Positions 45,559-53,437 of a stretch of 64,000 bases of DNA are shown piece after piece. The stretch spans positions 1 through 64,000 of the forward strand of contig JAGWBJ010000001.1 of the NCBI GenBank assembly GCA_021295955.1, given 5' to 3'. The position numbers and the translations under genes are program-made. The notes beneath the pieces are model-generated. The model had not been told where the DNA came from. It was given only the letters and a program-made list of their open reading frames with translations, and did not search any database. This DNA is from Dehalococcoidia bacterium (GTDB lineage: Bacteria; Chloroflexota; Dehalococcoidia; Lucifugimonadales; JAGWBF01). Every line of letters starts with the position of its first letter. The stretch's first letter is position 1.

Positions 45559-45630
45559 CTCCGTCACTCCCGCGAAAGGGGGAGTCCAGCCCCCGCCCCT
45601 GGATTCCGGCTCGGGGGCCGGAATGACGGT
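45559..45630. repeat. Dispersed repeat copy 2 with inverted ends
   Basis: A 72-bp element matching the copy at 5328-5400: CCGTCACTCC at one end, GGAATGACGG at the other, with GAGTCCAG and GGATTCCGGCTC inside. The inner words CGAAAGGGGGAGTCC and GGATTCCGGC keep more dyad symmetry than copy 1, so this one is the less degraded. It lies in the 295-bp gap between prkA and the CoxG-like gene. Confidence 0.65.
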
Positions 45631-45634
45631 AGGC

Positions 45635-45669
45635 GTTCCCACACCCGGTAGTGTTCCCACGCCCGGTAG
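45635..45669 (+). repeat. Short tandem duplication
   Basis: GTTCCCACACCCGGTAG (45635-45651) is repeated at 45653-45669 with one change, an 18-bp period. It directly abuts the dispersed repeat, and may have arisen with it. Confidence 0.5.
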
Positions 45670-45697
45670 GTGTCGGGTAGGGTGTTGTGATATCCTA

Positions 45698-45710
45698 AGC
45701 ATACGATGCT
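45698..45710. promoter_or_regulatory. Short palindrome in the AT-rich leader of the CoxG-like gene
   Basis: AGCAT-ACG-ATGCT is a perfect 5-3-5 dyad, nested in an outer CTAAG (45695-45699)...CTTAG (45720-45724) pair. This AT-rich patch is the only regulatory-looking sequence before the gene at 45791. No convincing -35/-10 pair was found. Confidence 0.3.
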
Positions 45711-45790
45711 AGAGTATATCTTAGAGTAGACCGTTCTCCGAGGCAACTTGAACGGGCCCTCTTTACGACCCAGTCGACGAGGCGACGGCG

Positions 45791-46234
45791 ATGGACATAG
45801 CCGAAACGTACACCTTCAGAGCCCCCCCGGCCAGGGTATGGGACGTGCTCCTGGACCCTGAGCGCCTGGCTGGCTGCATACCCGGGTGCCAGAGCCTGGA
45901 GCCGCTGGGAGAGGGGCAGTATCGGGCCAGCCTCAACGTCGGCGTGGGGGCTGTCCGGGGCAAATACGAGGCCACCGTCACGATATCCGACCAGGCGCCG
46001 CCCTGGTCCTACAAGCTCACCATCGACGGCACCGGCTCCGCGGGTTTCCTGAGGGGCGAGGCGCAGGTGAGCCTGGCGGAGAAGGACGGTGGGACCGTCG
46101 TCACCGTCCAGGGCAACGGTCAGGTGGGAGGCACCGTCGCCCGCGTCGGCCAGCGGCTCCTGGGAAGCGTGAACAAGATGATGATGGACCGTTTCTTCAC
46201 CTGCCTCCGGGAGTCCGCTGAACGGGAAGATTAG
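45791..46234 (+). CDS. SRPBCC/CoxG-like protein
   Basis: A 147-residue protein of the CoxG branch of the START/SRPBCC fold, which begins MDIAETYTFRAPPARVWDVLLDPERLAGCIPGC and ends VGQRLLGSVNKMMMDRFF, both hallmark regions. CoxG proteins help membrane attachment or assembly of CO dehydrogenase-type molybdenum enzymes. A molybdenum hydroxylase operon lies 14 kb away, not adjacent, so the partner is unclear. ATG 45791. It converges with the PAP2-fold gene. Confidence 0.9.
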   Translation: MDIAETYTFRAPPARVWDVLLDPERLAGCIPGCQSLEPLGEGQYRASLNVGVGAVRGKYEATVTISDQAPPWSYKLTIDGTGSAGFLRGEAQVSLAEKDGGTVVTVQGNGQVGGTVARVGQRLLGSVNKMMMDRFFTCLRESAERED

Positions 46235-46246
46235 GTCTCCCTCACC

Positions 46247-46822
46247 TCAGGCCAGGTGCAGCCTGCGAGCCCCCCTGAGGACCAACGTCGGTACCGGCTC
46301 GATGAGCCTGAGCCCCACAGCCACCGCGTGGCTGACCACCACCCCGATGGCCGCCCCCACCAGGATGTCCGACGGGTAAAACACCCCCGCGAACACCCTC
46401 GACGCTCCCCAGAGGGCCGCCAGGACGTAGACCACCACCCCGGCTTTCCTGTTCCCTCCCCACGTGCCGGCCGCCAGCGCGAATCCCACCGCCGCCGGGT
46501 GGGCCGGGAACGAGGAGTCGGTGGGCGGGTAGAAGAGCATGGTCAGGTCATGCTCCACGAATGGCCTGGGGCGAAAGTAGTGGTCGTTGAGTATCAGGAC
46601 CACCCAGCTTGCGAACCCGACCGTCGCCAGCGCCCTGATGACCGCCCGTTGATGCGAGTCCCTCCTATCCGCGTCTCCCGTGAACCACAGCGCCACCAGG
46701 CACAGCGCGGCGGCGACGGGAACGAAGTAGTCGCTTACCAGCACCTCCGCCGCGGAGTCCACCACCGACCACCGGCCTGCCCACTGATTGAGCCACAGCA
46801 CGACCCTCTCGTCGACGTTCAC
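46247..46822 (-). CDS. PAP2-fold membrane protein lacking the catalytic residues
   Basis: A 191-residue membrane protein with the PAP2 (undecaprenyl diphosphatase or lipid phosphatase) topology and recognisable motif positions, but altered active-site residues. Motif 1 (K-x6-RP) reads NDHYFRPRP, Asn79 for Lys. Motif 2 (PSGH or PSDH) reads SFPAHPAA, with Pro109 where the His belongs. Motif 3 (SR-x5-H-x3-D) reads SRVFAGVFYPSD, with Phe148 for the nucleophilic His, while S141, R142 and D152 are kept. The frame is intact, so it is probably a binding or structural relative rather than an enzyme. GTG 46822 overlaps the upstream stop (GTGA). Confidence 0.85.
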   Translation of the reverse strand: MNVDERVVLWLNQWAGRWSVVDSAAEVLVSDYFVPVAAALCLVALWFTGDADRRDSHQRAVIRALATVGFASWVVLILNDHYFRPRPFVEHDLTMLFYPPTDSSFPAHPAAVGFALAAGTWGGNRKAGVVVYVLAALWGASRVFAGVFYPSDILVGAAIGVVVSHAVAVGLRLIEPVPTLVLRGARRLHLA

Positions 46823-47247
46823 TGGCCGGGAGACGACCGCCCGGGCCCGGAACGCTTCAGCGCGCGGGCCAGCGATCTAAGGTAGGTGGTTTCCCTGAGG
46901 GCATCCAGTCCGGCGGCGAAGGGACGGTCCCGCGGCAGGCAACGGTTGCTCAACGACGAGGCAAGGAAGGTGAGTATGACCGCCGACCCAGCGGAGACGG
47001 CGAAGTATCCTGCTGTCTGATTGCCGTCCAGACCTCCCTCGGTGTCGGCGATGTTTCTGGGCTCGGACAGGAAGAACCACAGGAACACCCCCACGGCGAG
47101 GGCCGCACCCAACAGGAACGAGGAAGGACGGTGCCGGATGAAGAGCAGCCCCGTCAGGCCGTTTCCGGCCGCCGCCATCTGTACGACTCCCAGGGTCGCC
47201 AGGAACCCCAGCAGGCAGTAATCGAGGACAAAGGGGCCGGGCATCAT
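46819..47247 (-). CDS. Hypothetical membrane protein
   Basis: A 142-residue protein I do not recognise. It has three or four hydrophobic segments (FVLDYCLLGFLATLGVVQMA, SFLLGAALAVGVFLWFFL, YFAVSAGSAVILTFLASSL) and a basic C-terminal tail (RSLARALKRSGPGRSSPGQ). It overlaps the PAP2-fold gene by four bases and is five bases from plsY, so the three genes form one membrane-lipid-type operon. ATG 47247. Confidence 0.7.
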   Translation of the reverse strand: MMPGPFVLDYCLLGFLATLGVVQMAAAGNGLTGLLFIRHRPSSFLLGAALAVGVFLWFFLSEPRNIADTEGGLDGNQTAGYFAVSAGSAVILTFLASSLSNRCLPRDRPFAAGLDALRETTYLRSLARALKRSGPGRSSPGQ

Positions 47248-47252
47248 CCCTG

Positions 47253-47867
47253 CTACTCTTGGGGTAAGGCGGGTGCGGCCTGGTCCTCCCGAAGCCCTTG
47301 GGCCTTCCTGGTGGTGAAGTAGTGCCGTGCTCCCGACATTATCGGGAAGGCCACGGAGAAGATCACCAGAGTGGTGGACCCACCAGTGACCCAGACCAGC
47401 AGCGGCATGGGTATCATGATCATGCCCAGGGTCAGGGTGACGTTCCTGAGAAAGGGCAGGAGGGCGAAGGAGAAGAGGCCCAGCGGTATGGCCACCAGGG
47501 GCATGAGGGCCAAGTATACTCCGACGGTGGTGGCGGCCCCACGCCCACCCCGAAGCTGGGCGAATATGGGCCAGTTGTGGCCCGCCACAGCCACGACACC
47601 GGCCGCCATCCCGGCCCCCAAGCTGTCCGTCGCCGCCCGGGCGATTATCACGGCCACGGCGCCCTTGGCCACGTCTACGGCCCCCACGGCTAGGCCAATT
47701 CTGGGGCTGATGGTGCGGTAGGCGTTCGCCGCCCCGGGGTTGCGGTCTCCCTGGTCCCGTATGTCCCTGCCGGCAGACAGGAGTCCCGCCAGGTAGGCGG
47801 AGGGGATGGAGCCTACCAGGTAGGCCACCACCAAGGAGGCGATCCAGGTCACGCTAATCCAGGGCAC
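47253..47867 (-). CDS. plsY: Acyl-phosphate glycerol-3-phosphate acyltransferase PlsY
   Basis: Membrane enzyme that puts the first acyl group on glycerol 3-phosphate. The 204-residue product has five hydrophobic segments and the three PlsY motifs: GSIPSAYLAG, GDRNPGAANAYR (usually GSGNxGATNxxR, so slightly divergent) and GHNWPIF with GGRGAAT. The Asp-Arg for Ser-Gly change in motif 2 is unusual. It could act downstream of the fatty acid kinase pair at 28445-31124, via acyl phosphate. ATG 47867. Confidence 0.9.
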   Translation of the reverse strand: MPWISVTWIASLVVAYLVGSIPSAYLAGLLSAGRDIRDQGDRNPGAANAYRTISPRIGLAVGAVDVAKGAVAVIIARAATDSLGAGMAAGVVAVAGHNWPIFAQLRGGRGAATTVGVYLALMPLVAIPLGLFSFALLPFLRNVTLTLGMIMIPMPLLVWVTGGSTTLVIFSVAFPIMSGARHYFTTRKAQGLREDQAAPALPQE

Positions 47868-47912
47868 CTACCGTAGCTCCCCTCGGACCGGCTCGGTCGA
47901 CCGACGGTAGGG

Positions 47913-48851
47913 TCAGACGCTCACCAGTCTGGGTGTCGCGATGGTGGACCAGTGGATGTATTTGGGGTTCCTGCCCACGACTATGTCGAAGTACAGGTCT
48001 CGCAGCCTGGACGAGACGGGTCCGGCCGAGCCGTCCCCGATCCGGCGGCTGTCCACCTCGACCACGGGAGTCAGGTGGGCGGCGGTGCCGGTGAGGAAGC
48101 ACTCGTCGGCGACGTATATCTGACTCCGGTCGATGTGGGCCTCGACCACGTCCAGGCCCAGCTCCGAACGGGCCAGCTGCATGACTGTATCCCGGGTCAC
48201 TCCCGGCAACACGTTGTCCTCGATGGGAGGCGTGTAGATCCGCCCGTCGGCGACCAGGAACAGGTTCTCTCCCGACCCCTCGCAGACGTGGCCGTCCTGG
48301 TTCAGGATTATGGCCTCGTCGAAGCCCGCCAGGGTCGCCTCGGTCTTGGCCAGAATGCTGTTGACGTACAGCCCGGATATCTTGAACCTGGCCGGCATCA
48401 TCGCGTCGTCCACCCGCCGCCAGGAGGACGTGCAGCACCGGAGCACGTCGGTCCCCAGGTAGCTTCCGAAGGGCACCGCTACGAGACAGAAGTCGCTCTC
48501 CAGCTCCTGCAGCTTGAGGTTGGCCACCACCTCGGCGCTCTTGTACGCCAGCGGGCGGATGTACAGGTCCTGGGAGTAGCCGGAACGCTCCACCAGCTCG
48601 ACGGTTATGTCGCACAGCTCTTCCAGCGAGTAGGGTATGTCCAGCATCAGGAGTCGGCAGCCCCGGAGCATCCTCTCGTAGTGCTCCCGGAGGCGAAAGA
48701 TGTGTATCGCGCCCTTCTCTTCGTTCCAGTTGCCCCGAACGCCCTCGAACACCCCGGTGCCGTAATGCAGAGCATGGGTGGTGATGCTCACTCGAGCATC
48801 GCTCAGCGGTACGTACTCACCGCGAAAGAAGGCGGTCGGAGTTGGGCTCAC
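47913..48851 (-). CDS. ilvE: Branched-chain amino acid aminotransferase
   Basis: PLP fold-type IV aminotransferase for leucine, isoleucine and valine, 312 residues. Signatures are AFFRGEYVPLSDARVSITTHALHYGTGVFEGVRG, YIRPLAYKS, the catalytic lysine in SGLYVNSILAKTEATLAGFDEAIILNQDGHVCEGSGENLF, and ECFLTGTAAHLTPV. All are as in IlvE; D-amino acid or aminodeoxychorismate forms are less likely given the length and the GVFEGVRG motif. GTG 48851 lies six bases after GGAGG. A leftward promoter is at 48886-48914. Confidence 0.95.
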   Translation of the reverse strand: MSPTPTAFFRGEYVPLSDARVSITTHALHYGTGVFEGVRGNWNEEKGAIHIFRLREHYERMLRGCRLLMLDIPYSLEELCDITVELVERSGYSQDLYIRPLAYKSAEVVANLKLQELESDFCLVAVPFGSYLGTDVLRCCTSSWRRVDDAMMPARFKISGLYVNSILAKTEATLAGFDEAIILNQDGHVCEGSGENLFLVADGRIYTPPIEDNVLPGVTRDTVMQLARSELGLDVVEAHIDRSQIYVADECFLTGTAAHLTPVVEVDSRRIGDGSAGPVSSRLRDLYFDIVVGRNPKYIHWSTIATPRLVSV

Positions 48852-48885
48852 GTCTCACCTCCGCTTTAACCTTGGGGCATCGGTA

Positions 48886-48914
48886 ATTATAATCAGCCAT
48901 AGTCTATAAGGCAA
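48886..48914 (-). promoter_or_regulatory. Promoter for ilvE
   Basis: Leftward TTGCCT (48914-48909), 17-bp spacer and a perfect TATAAT (48891-48886). The reverse strand also reads TATAAT at 48888-48893, so the divergent comEA could use the same AT patch, although its -35 (TTTAAC, 48865-48870) is poor. Confidence 0.55.
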
Positions 48915-48928
48915 TACGGCGGGAAGCA

Positions 48929-49510
48929 TTGATAACCGTAAAGACCGTAGCCGCGGCCTTCCTCGCGGCCGCCCTCGTCGCGGTCCTGGCCGGGGCCCTC
49001 GTGCTCATCGTAAGAGACGGGGAGGGCCAGCAGGGCGCGGAGATATTTCTCCCCACCGCCACTCCCATGCCGGACCTCAAGGTGTACGTCAGCGGCGCGG
49101 TACGCCGTCCGGGAGTGTACACGATGCGTCATGGCGACAGGCTGTCCGACGCCCTGGCCGCCTCGGGGGGCGCTTCCGAGGACGCCCAGATGTCCTGCGT
49201 GAACCTGGCCGTACGGGTGCGCGACGAGGCCCACTACCACGTCCCCGGGGCCGGTGAGGCCTGTGTGGTCGGAGGCGGCTCCACGGCTCAGGAGGCCCGC
49301 CGGGAGGGCATCGACCTGAACACTGCCAGTCCCGGGGAGCTGGAGACGCTCCCGGGCATCGGCCCGGTCAAAGCCAAGGCCATCGTAGACTACAGGGAGC
49401 AGGCCGGCGGGTTCGGCTCCGTCTCTCAGGTGATGGAGGTCACGGGGATAGGCCCCGCCACCTACGAAAGCATACGGGACCTGGTCTACGTCGAGCAGCA
49501 GCCGGGCTAG
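48929..49510 (+). CDS. comEA: ComEA-type DNA-binding protein with SLBB and helix-hairpin-helix domains
   Basis: A 193-residue envelope protein of the competence type. An N-terminal membrane anchor (AAAFLAAALVAVLAGALVLIV), an SLBB domain (KVYVSGAVRRPGVYTMRHGDRLSDALAASGG) and a C-terminal pair of helix-hairpin-helix motifs (IDLNTASPGELETLPGIGPVKAKAIVDYRE and VMEVTGIGPATYESI). It would bind incoming DNA at the outer face of the membrane for uptake through ComEC, which is not in the window. The start is TTG 48929 after GGGAAG, in the only reasonable position before the anchor. Confidence 0.9.
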   Translation: MITVKTVAAAFLAAALVAVLAGALVLIVRDGEGQQGAEIFLPTATPMPDLKVYVSGAVRRPGVYTMRHGDRLSDALAASGGASEDAQMSCVNLAVRVRDEAHYHVPGAGEACVVGGGSTAQEARREGIDLNTASPGELETLPGIGPVKAKAIVDYREQAGGFGSVSQVMEVTGIGPATYESIRDLVYVEQQPG

Positions 49511-50829
49511 TCAGCCGAAGGAGCTCTCGCATCGGGAGCCGGAATCTCCCCCAGCGCAGCGATAATGGGGCGGCGGGAGCTCTCCATGGACAGGATGATC
49601 AGGCCCCCCGCGACGCTGGTGAGGACGGACAGCAGGATGGTGGTGTCGTAGTTGCCGAAGATGCCGTACAGCACGCCGCCGCTCCATCCCCCCAGGGCCA
49701 TGCCCAACATGGCGCCGCAGGCCTGCCAGCCGAAGGAGCGGCCCATGGGCCCCGCTCCAAAGTACTGGCGGTTTATCACGGGAAAGCCCGATCCCTCGCC
49801 CCCGTACCCGATGCCGAAGACGACGGCGAACAGGTAGAACTGCCACACGTCGCCTGCCCAGAACAGGAGGAGCACCGGGAGCCCCTGGAGGACGAACATG
49901 GCGGCCATGGTATCCCGCGCGCCGAACCGCTCCGCGGCAACGGGGGTCAGGAAGCGGGTCAGGGCGCTCACCAAGGCCAGGGTGCTGAGGACGCCGGCGG
50001 CGCTCACCTCGTTGATGCCGGCTGCCACCGCGATGGGTATGATATAGATGAGGATGATGGCATGGCCCACGCACCCCAGCAGGTGCGCCCACACCAGCTT
50101 CCAGAAGGTGGGGGTGCCCTGCATGCGCCGCCGGTAGGCTTCAACCTGCATCTTCTCGACCTCGGGCTCCCGCGGCGGTCTCGCCGGTCCGACTGGGCCG
50201 GCGCCATAGGGCTTCAGCCCCATGTCCGAGGGCTGGCTGCGGAACATCACCAACAGCCCTCCCATCAGCACGCCTCCGGCCACGCCGATGGTCCAGAAAC
50301 CCGTCCTCCAGTCCACAGAGGCCAAGAGCAGGCCTATGAGGATGGCCATCAGGGCAGGACCCAGCCCGTGGGAGGCCAGCATGAGGCCCACCCCTAGGCC
50401 CAGCCGGGTCCTGAACCACGAGGTGACGGAGGTCAATATGCCCACGCCGATGCAGACGTGGGTGACCCCCAGGAAGAACCCATACGTTATCCAGATCTGC
50501 CACACCTGGGTGGTGAACCCTGTAGACACGGCGCCCAGCACGAAGGATACGACCCCCACCATGATTACCTTGCGGGCGCCGTACCGGTCCGTGGCCGCTC
50601 CCACCATGGGGGCCAGGACCGCGGCCGTGACGGCGGTCAGGGAGTAGGACAGGGTGATGCCCGCCGGACTCCAGCCCATCTGCTCCTGTAGCGGCACCAC
50701 CAAGACGCCGAAGACCAGGTTCACCGAGCCGCCGGCCATGTTCAGCAAGACCGCGACGGCTATGATTACCCACGCGTAGTGGGGACCCCTCCCGGTGGGG
50801 CCACGGGGGTTTGGGAGGGCGGGCCCCAT
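49507..50829 (-). CDS. MFS transporter (oxalate/formate-antiporter-like), paralogue of the carrier at 54952
   Basis: A 440-residue major facilitator protein with twelve membrane segments in two halves separated by a charged loop (PREPEVEKMQVEAYRRRMQG). The motif between helices 2 and 3 is GAATDRYGARKV, and the second half has AERFGARD. It shares VINRQYFGxGPMGxxxGWQ with the carrier encoded at 54952, so the two are paralogues. A monocarboxylate-type substrate is suggested by family resemblance only. ATG 50829 overlaps the SDR stop (TGATG), so it is in one operon with the dehydrogenase. Confidence 0.88.
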   Translation of the reverse strand: MGPALPNPRGPTGRGPHYAWVIIAVAVLLNMAGGSVNLVFGVLVVPLQEQMGWSPAGITLSYSLTAVTAAVLAPMVGAATDRYGARKVIMVGVVSFVLGAVSTGFTTQVWQIWITYGFFLGVTHVCIGVGILTSVTSWFRTRLGLGVGLMLASHGLGPALMAILIGLLLASVDWRTGFWTIGVAGGVLMGGLLVMFRSQPSDMGLKPYGAGPVGPARPPREPEVEKMQVEAYRRRMQGTPTFWKLVWAHLLGCVGHAIILIYIIPIAVAAGINEVSAAGVLSTLALVSALTRFLTPVAAERFGARDTMAAMFVLQGLPVLLLFWAGDVWQFYLFAVVFGIGYGGEGSGFPVINRQYFGAGPMGRSFGWQACGAMLGMALGGWSGGVLYGIFGNYDTTILLSVLTSVAGGLIILSMESSRRPIIAALGEIPAPDARAPSAD

Positions 50830-51680
50830 CAGTGGAAGAGCAGGCCGCCGTTGACGTTGTAGGCCTGGCCCGTGATGTAGCCGGCGTCCTCGGATGCCAG
50901 AAAGGCCACCATATTGGCTACGTCCTCGGACTCGGCAACCCGGCCCAGGGGAATGGCCTTGGAGGCGGTCTCCAGAATGCCGGCCCGGAGGGCGTCGAGG
51001 GAAACGCCCTCCTCCTCGGCCCTGGACCGCTCCCAGTAGCTGAGTCGTCCACTGTTGATGGAGCCGGGGCACACGGCGTTCACCGTGATCCCGTGGGGGG
51101 CCAGGTCCAGGGCCGACGCTTGGGTGAGGCCGATGACGGCGAACTTGGAGGCGGAGTAGGCGGCCCCCAGGGCGCTGGCCTGCTTGGCCGCGTTGGAGGC
51201 GATGTTGATGATGCGTCCACCGTTCCCCAGCCTCACCATCTCCCGGCCGGCCGCCTTGGTGCATAGGAAGACCGCGGTGGAGTTGATGGCCATGAAGTGG
51301 TCCCAGACCTCCCTGGACAGCTCGGTCACGGGGACCCGGTCTCTACCGATGATGGCCCGGGCGTTGTTCACCAGGATGTCCAGCCTGCCAAACTCCTCCA
51401 CCACCCGGGAGACCGTATCCTCGATCTGATTGGCCCTGGCCAGGTCGCAGTAGATGGGCAGGCAGCGCCTGCCCAGGGAGCGCACCTCTCCGGCCACGGC
51501 TTCGATGCCGCCCCACTCGGTCCGCACCTCGGCGGGAGGCAGGTCCTCCGCTCCACGCCGTATGTCCGTCACCGCGACGTCGGCCCCCTGGGAAGCCAGC
51601 TTGAGGGCGGTGGCCCGCCCCACACCCCTCATTCCACCCGCACCTGTCACCAGCGCCACCTTTCCCTTCAACGCCGCCAT
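50829..51680 (-). CDS. Short-chain dehydrogenase/reductase
   Basis: NAD(P)-dependent oxidoreductase of 283 residues, substrate unknown. The Rossmann motif is TGAGGMRGVG (13-22), followed by the acidic VTDIRRG and the structural LVNNARA; the active site is the ASNAAKQ Ser with YSASK, and the segment VCPGSINSG follows. The acidic residue after beta-2 suggests NAD rather than NADP. ATG 51680 follows a strong GGAGG, and the promoter lies in an inverted repeat (51708-51736). Co-translated with the MFS carrier. Confidence 0.92.
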   Translation of the reverse strand: MAALKGKVALVTGAGGMRGVGRATALKLASQGADVAVTDIRRGAEDLPPAEVRTEWGGIEAVAGEVRSLGRRCLPIYCDLARANQIEDTVSRVVEEFGRLDILVNNARAIIGRDRVPVTELSREVWDHFMAINSTAVFLCTKAAGREMVRLGNGGRIINIASNAAKQASALGAAYSASKFAVIGLTQASALDLAPHGITVNAVCPGSINSGRLSYWERSRAEEEGVSLDALRAGILETASKAIPLGRVAESEDVANMVAFLASEDAGYITGQAYNVNGGLLFH

Positions 51681-51707
51681 GTCTCACCTCCGTAACTTGT
51701 GCCAACG

Positions 51708-51736
51708 AGTGTAACGCATGGGTGTGTGCATTACAA
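51708..51736 (-). promoter_or_regulatory. Operator-overlapped promoter of the SDR-MFS operon
   Basis: Leftward TTGTAA (51736-51731), 17-bp spacer and TACACT (51713-51708). An inverted repeat, TGTAACGCA (51710-51718) and TGCATTACA (51727-51735), 8 of 9 bases complementary with an 8-bp spacer, covers both boxes, which is the layout for a dimeric repressor of the GntR, TetR or similar type. No regulator gene is adjacent. Confidence 0.6.
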
Positions 51737-51799
51737 CGCGCACCGGCCCGGGCCCTTGTGGCCCACGGCCACGAGGGACCCACCGGCACAGGGCCCGTC

Positions 51800-51828
51800 T
51801 TGCCACGAAATGGGGGCCGGGGTAGAAT
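51800..51828 (+). promoter_or_regulatory. Promoter for the dihydropyrimidinase gene
   Basis: TTGCCA (51800-51805), 17-bp spacer, TAGAAT (51823-51828); both boxes match at five of six. The predicted start near 51835 leaves a leader of about 80 nt. Confidence 0.6.
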
Positions 51829-51916
51829 ATGAGCGCCTTCAGCATGGACCTGGCCAGTGCCGGTGGCCTTCACTGGCCGCTCCACGCCCACGAAGAGTCT
51901 GAGCAGGAGGAGAAGC

Positions 51917-53356
51917 ATGCTGGACCTGATTATCAAAGGGGGCCGCGTCGTCACTCCCGAGGGAGTGGGGGAGATGGATATCGGGATCCAGGGCGAGAGG
52001 ATAGCCGCCGTGGCCCTGCCCGGGACCCTGGAGGTGGAGGCGGCCCGCACCATCGACGCCGGGAGCAAGATCGTCCTGCCCGGCGGCATCGAGCCCCACA
52101 CCCACATCGGCATCCCGGTGCCCGAAGTGTGGGCCGGCAAGCCCGAGGTGATCACGCAGCCACCCGAGGCAGCCAGCCGCGCCGCGGCCTTCGGGGGAGT
52201 CACCACCTTCATAGACTTCTCCGGCGAGCTTCCCATCACCCCCGGAGAGACGCCCTCCACCGAGTCCATCATGGAGCAGGTGGAGAAGCGGAAGAACGCC
52301 TTCTCCGGCCACTCCTACACCGACTTCGCCTATCATCACATCCTGGCCGGCGATGTCTCCCACCACACCATAGGGGAGATCCGGGAGGCGATCCAGGCGG
52401 GCCTGGCCAGCTTCAAGATATTCACCACCTTCCACGCCATACGGGTCCCCTACGGCAACCTTATGGCCATATTCGAGGAGGTGGCCAAGGGCTCCGGGAT
52501 CATGGCCGTTCACGCCGAAGACGACGACCTGGTCATGTACCAGACGGAGAAGCTGAAGCGGGAGGGCAACGACCAGGGCTACAACCTGCACATCGTGCAC
52601 AGCAACGTGTCCGAGGACCTCTCATTCCGGAAGATAACGCGCATGGCCGAGCACACGGGCGTGGCCATCTACTTCGTCCATACCACCGCGAAGGAGGGGG
52701 TCCGGGCCATCGCCGAGGCGCGCTCCCGGAACCAGCCCGTGTACGGCGAGGCGCTCCACAACTACCTGGAGTTCACCCACGAGGACTACAAGAAGCCCAA
52801 CGGGACCAAGATCCACACCTACCCGGCGATCAAGTACGCCGAGGACCGGGACGCCCTCCAGCAGGGGTTGGTGGATGGGCCCATCTGCACCACCGCCACC
52901 GACGAGTACACGACCAACAAGGACGTCAAGTTCTTCGGCACCACCATCGAGTCGGTCTGCGGCGGCCACGCGGGCATCGAGACCCGCATGCCAGTGACGT
53001 GGGCCAAGCTGGTCAACACCGGCCGCATCAGCCTTGAGCGGTTCGCGGCCGTCACGTCCACCAACGCCGCCAAGATCCTGGGGATGTACCCCAAGAAGGG
53101 GGCCATCGCCGTCGGCAGCGACGCCGACATCTGCATCTGGGACCCGAACCTGAGCAAGAAGCTCACCCTGGACGACATGCACCACGACGGCGACTACTCC
53201 ATATGGGAGGACTTCCAGTGTAACGGCTACCCCGTGATGACCATCCTCCGGGGCAAGGTCATCGTCGAGGACGGCAAGCTGGTGGGCAGCTCCTCCGATG
53301 GCAGGTGGATCAGCAGAAAGGTGGCGCCCAGCGTCCTGGCCAACCCGACGGTGTAG
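51917..53356 (+). CDS. Dihydropyrimidinase/D-hydantoinase-family cyclic amidohydrolase
   Basis: Metal-dependent ring-opening hydrolase of cyclic imides such as dihydrouracil or hydantoins; exact substrate uncertain. The 480-residue TIM-barrel has the first metal pair H61-x-H63 (PGGIEPHTHIG), the carboxylated lysine K167 (ASFKIFTTFH), H199 in AVHAEDD, H255 in YFVHTTAKEG and D329 in ATDEYTT. The closing ISRKVAPSVLANPTV is in keeping with a hydantoinase C-terminal part. ATG 51917 lies six bases after AGGAGGAG; the longer frame from 51857 is rejected. Divergent from the SDR-MFS operon. Confidence 0.92.
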   Translation: MLDLIIKGGRVVTPEGVGEMDIGIQGERIAAVALPGTLEVEAARTIDAGSKIVLPGGIEPHTHIGIPVPEVWAGKPEVITQPPEAASRAAAFGGVTTFIDFSGELPITPGETPSTESIMEQVEKRKNAFSGHSYTDFAYHHILAGDVSHHTIGEIREAIQAGLASFKIFTTFHAIRVPYGNLMAIFEEVAKGSGIMAVHAEDDDLVMYQTEKLKREGNDQGYNLHIVHSNVSEDLSFRKITRMAEHTGVAIYFVHTTAKEGVRAIAEARSRNQPVYGEALHNYLEFTHEDYKKPNGTKIHTYPAIKYAEDRDALQQGLVDGPICTTATDEYTTNKDVKFFGTTIESVCGGHAGIETRMPVTWAKLVNTGRISLERFAAVTSTNAAKILGMYPKKGAIAVGSDADICIWDPNLSKKLTLDDMHHDGDYSIWEDFQCNGYPVMTILRGKVIVEDGKLVGSSSDGRWISRKVAPSVLANPTV

Positions 53357-53437
53357 TGGGCGCCGTCATCCCCTCCCGGGCCCTCTCACGCCTGGGGGTA
53401 TGGAGCGACGCCTTCCCGCCGGCGGCAGAAGAGCTAA

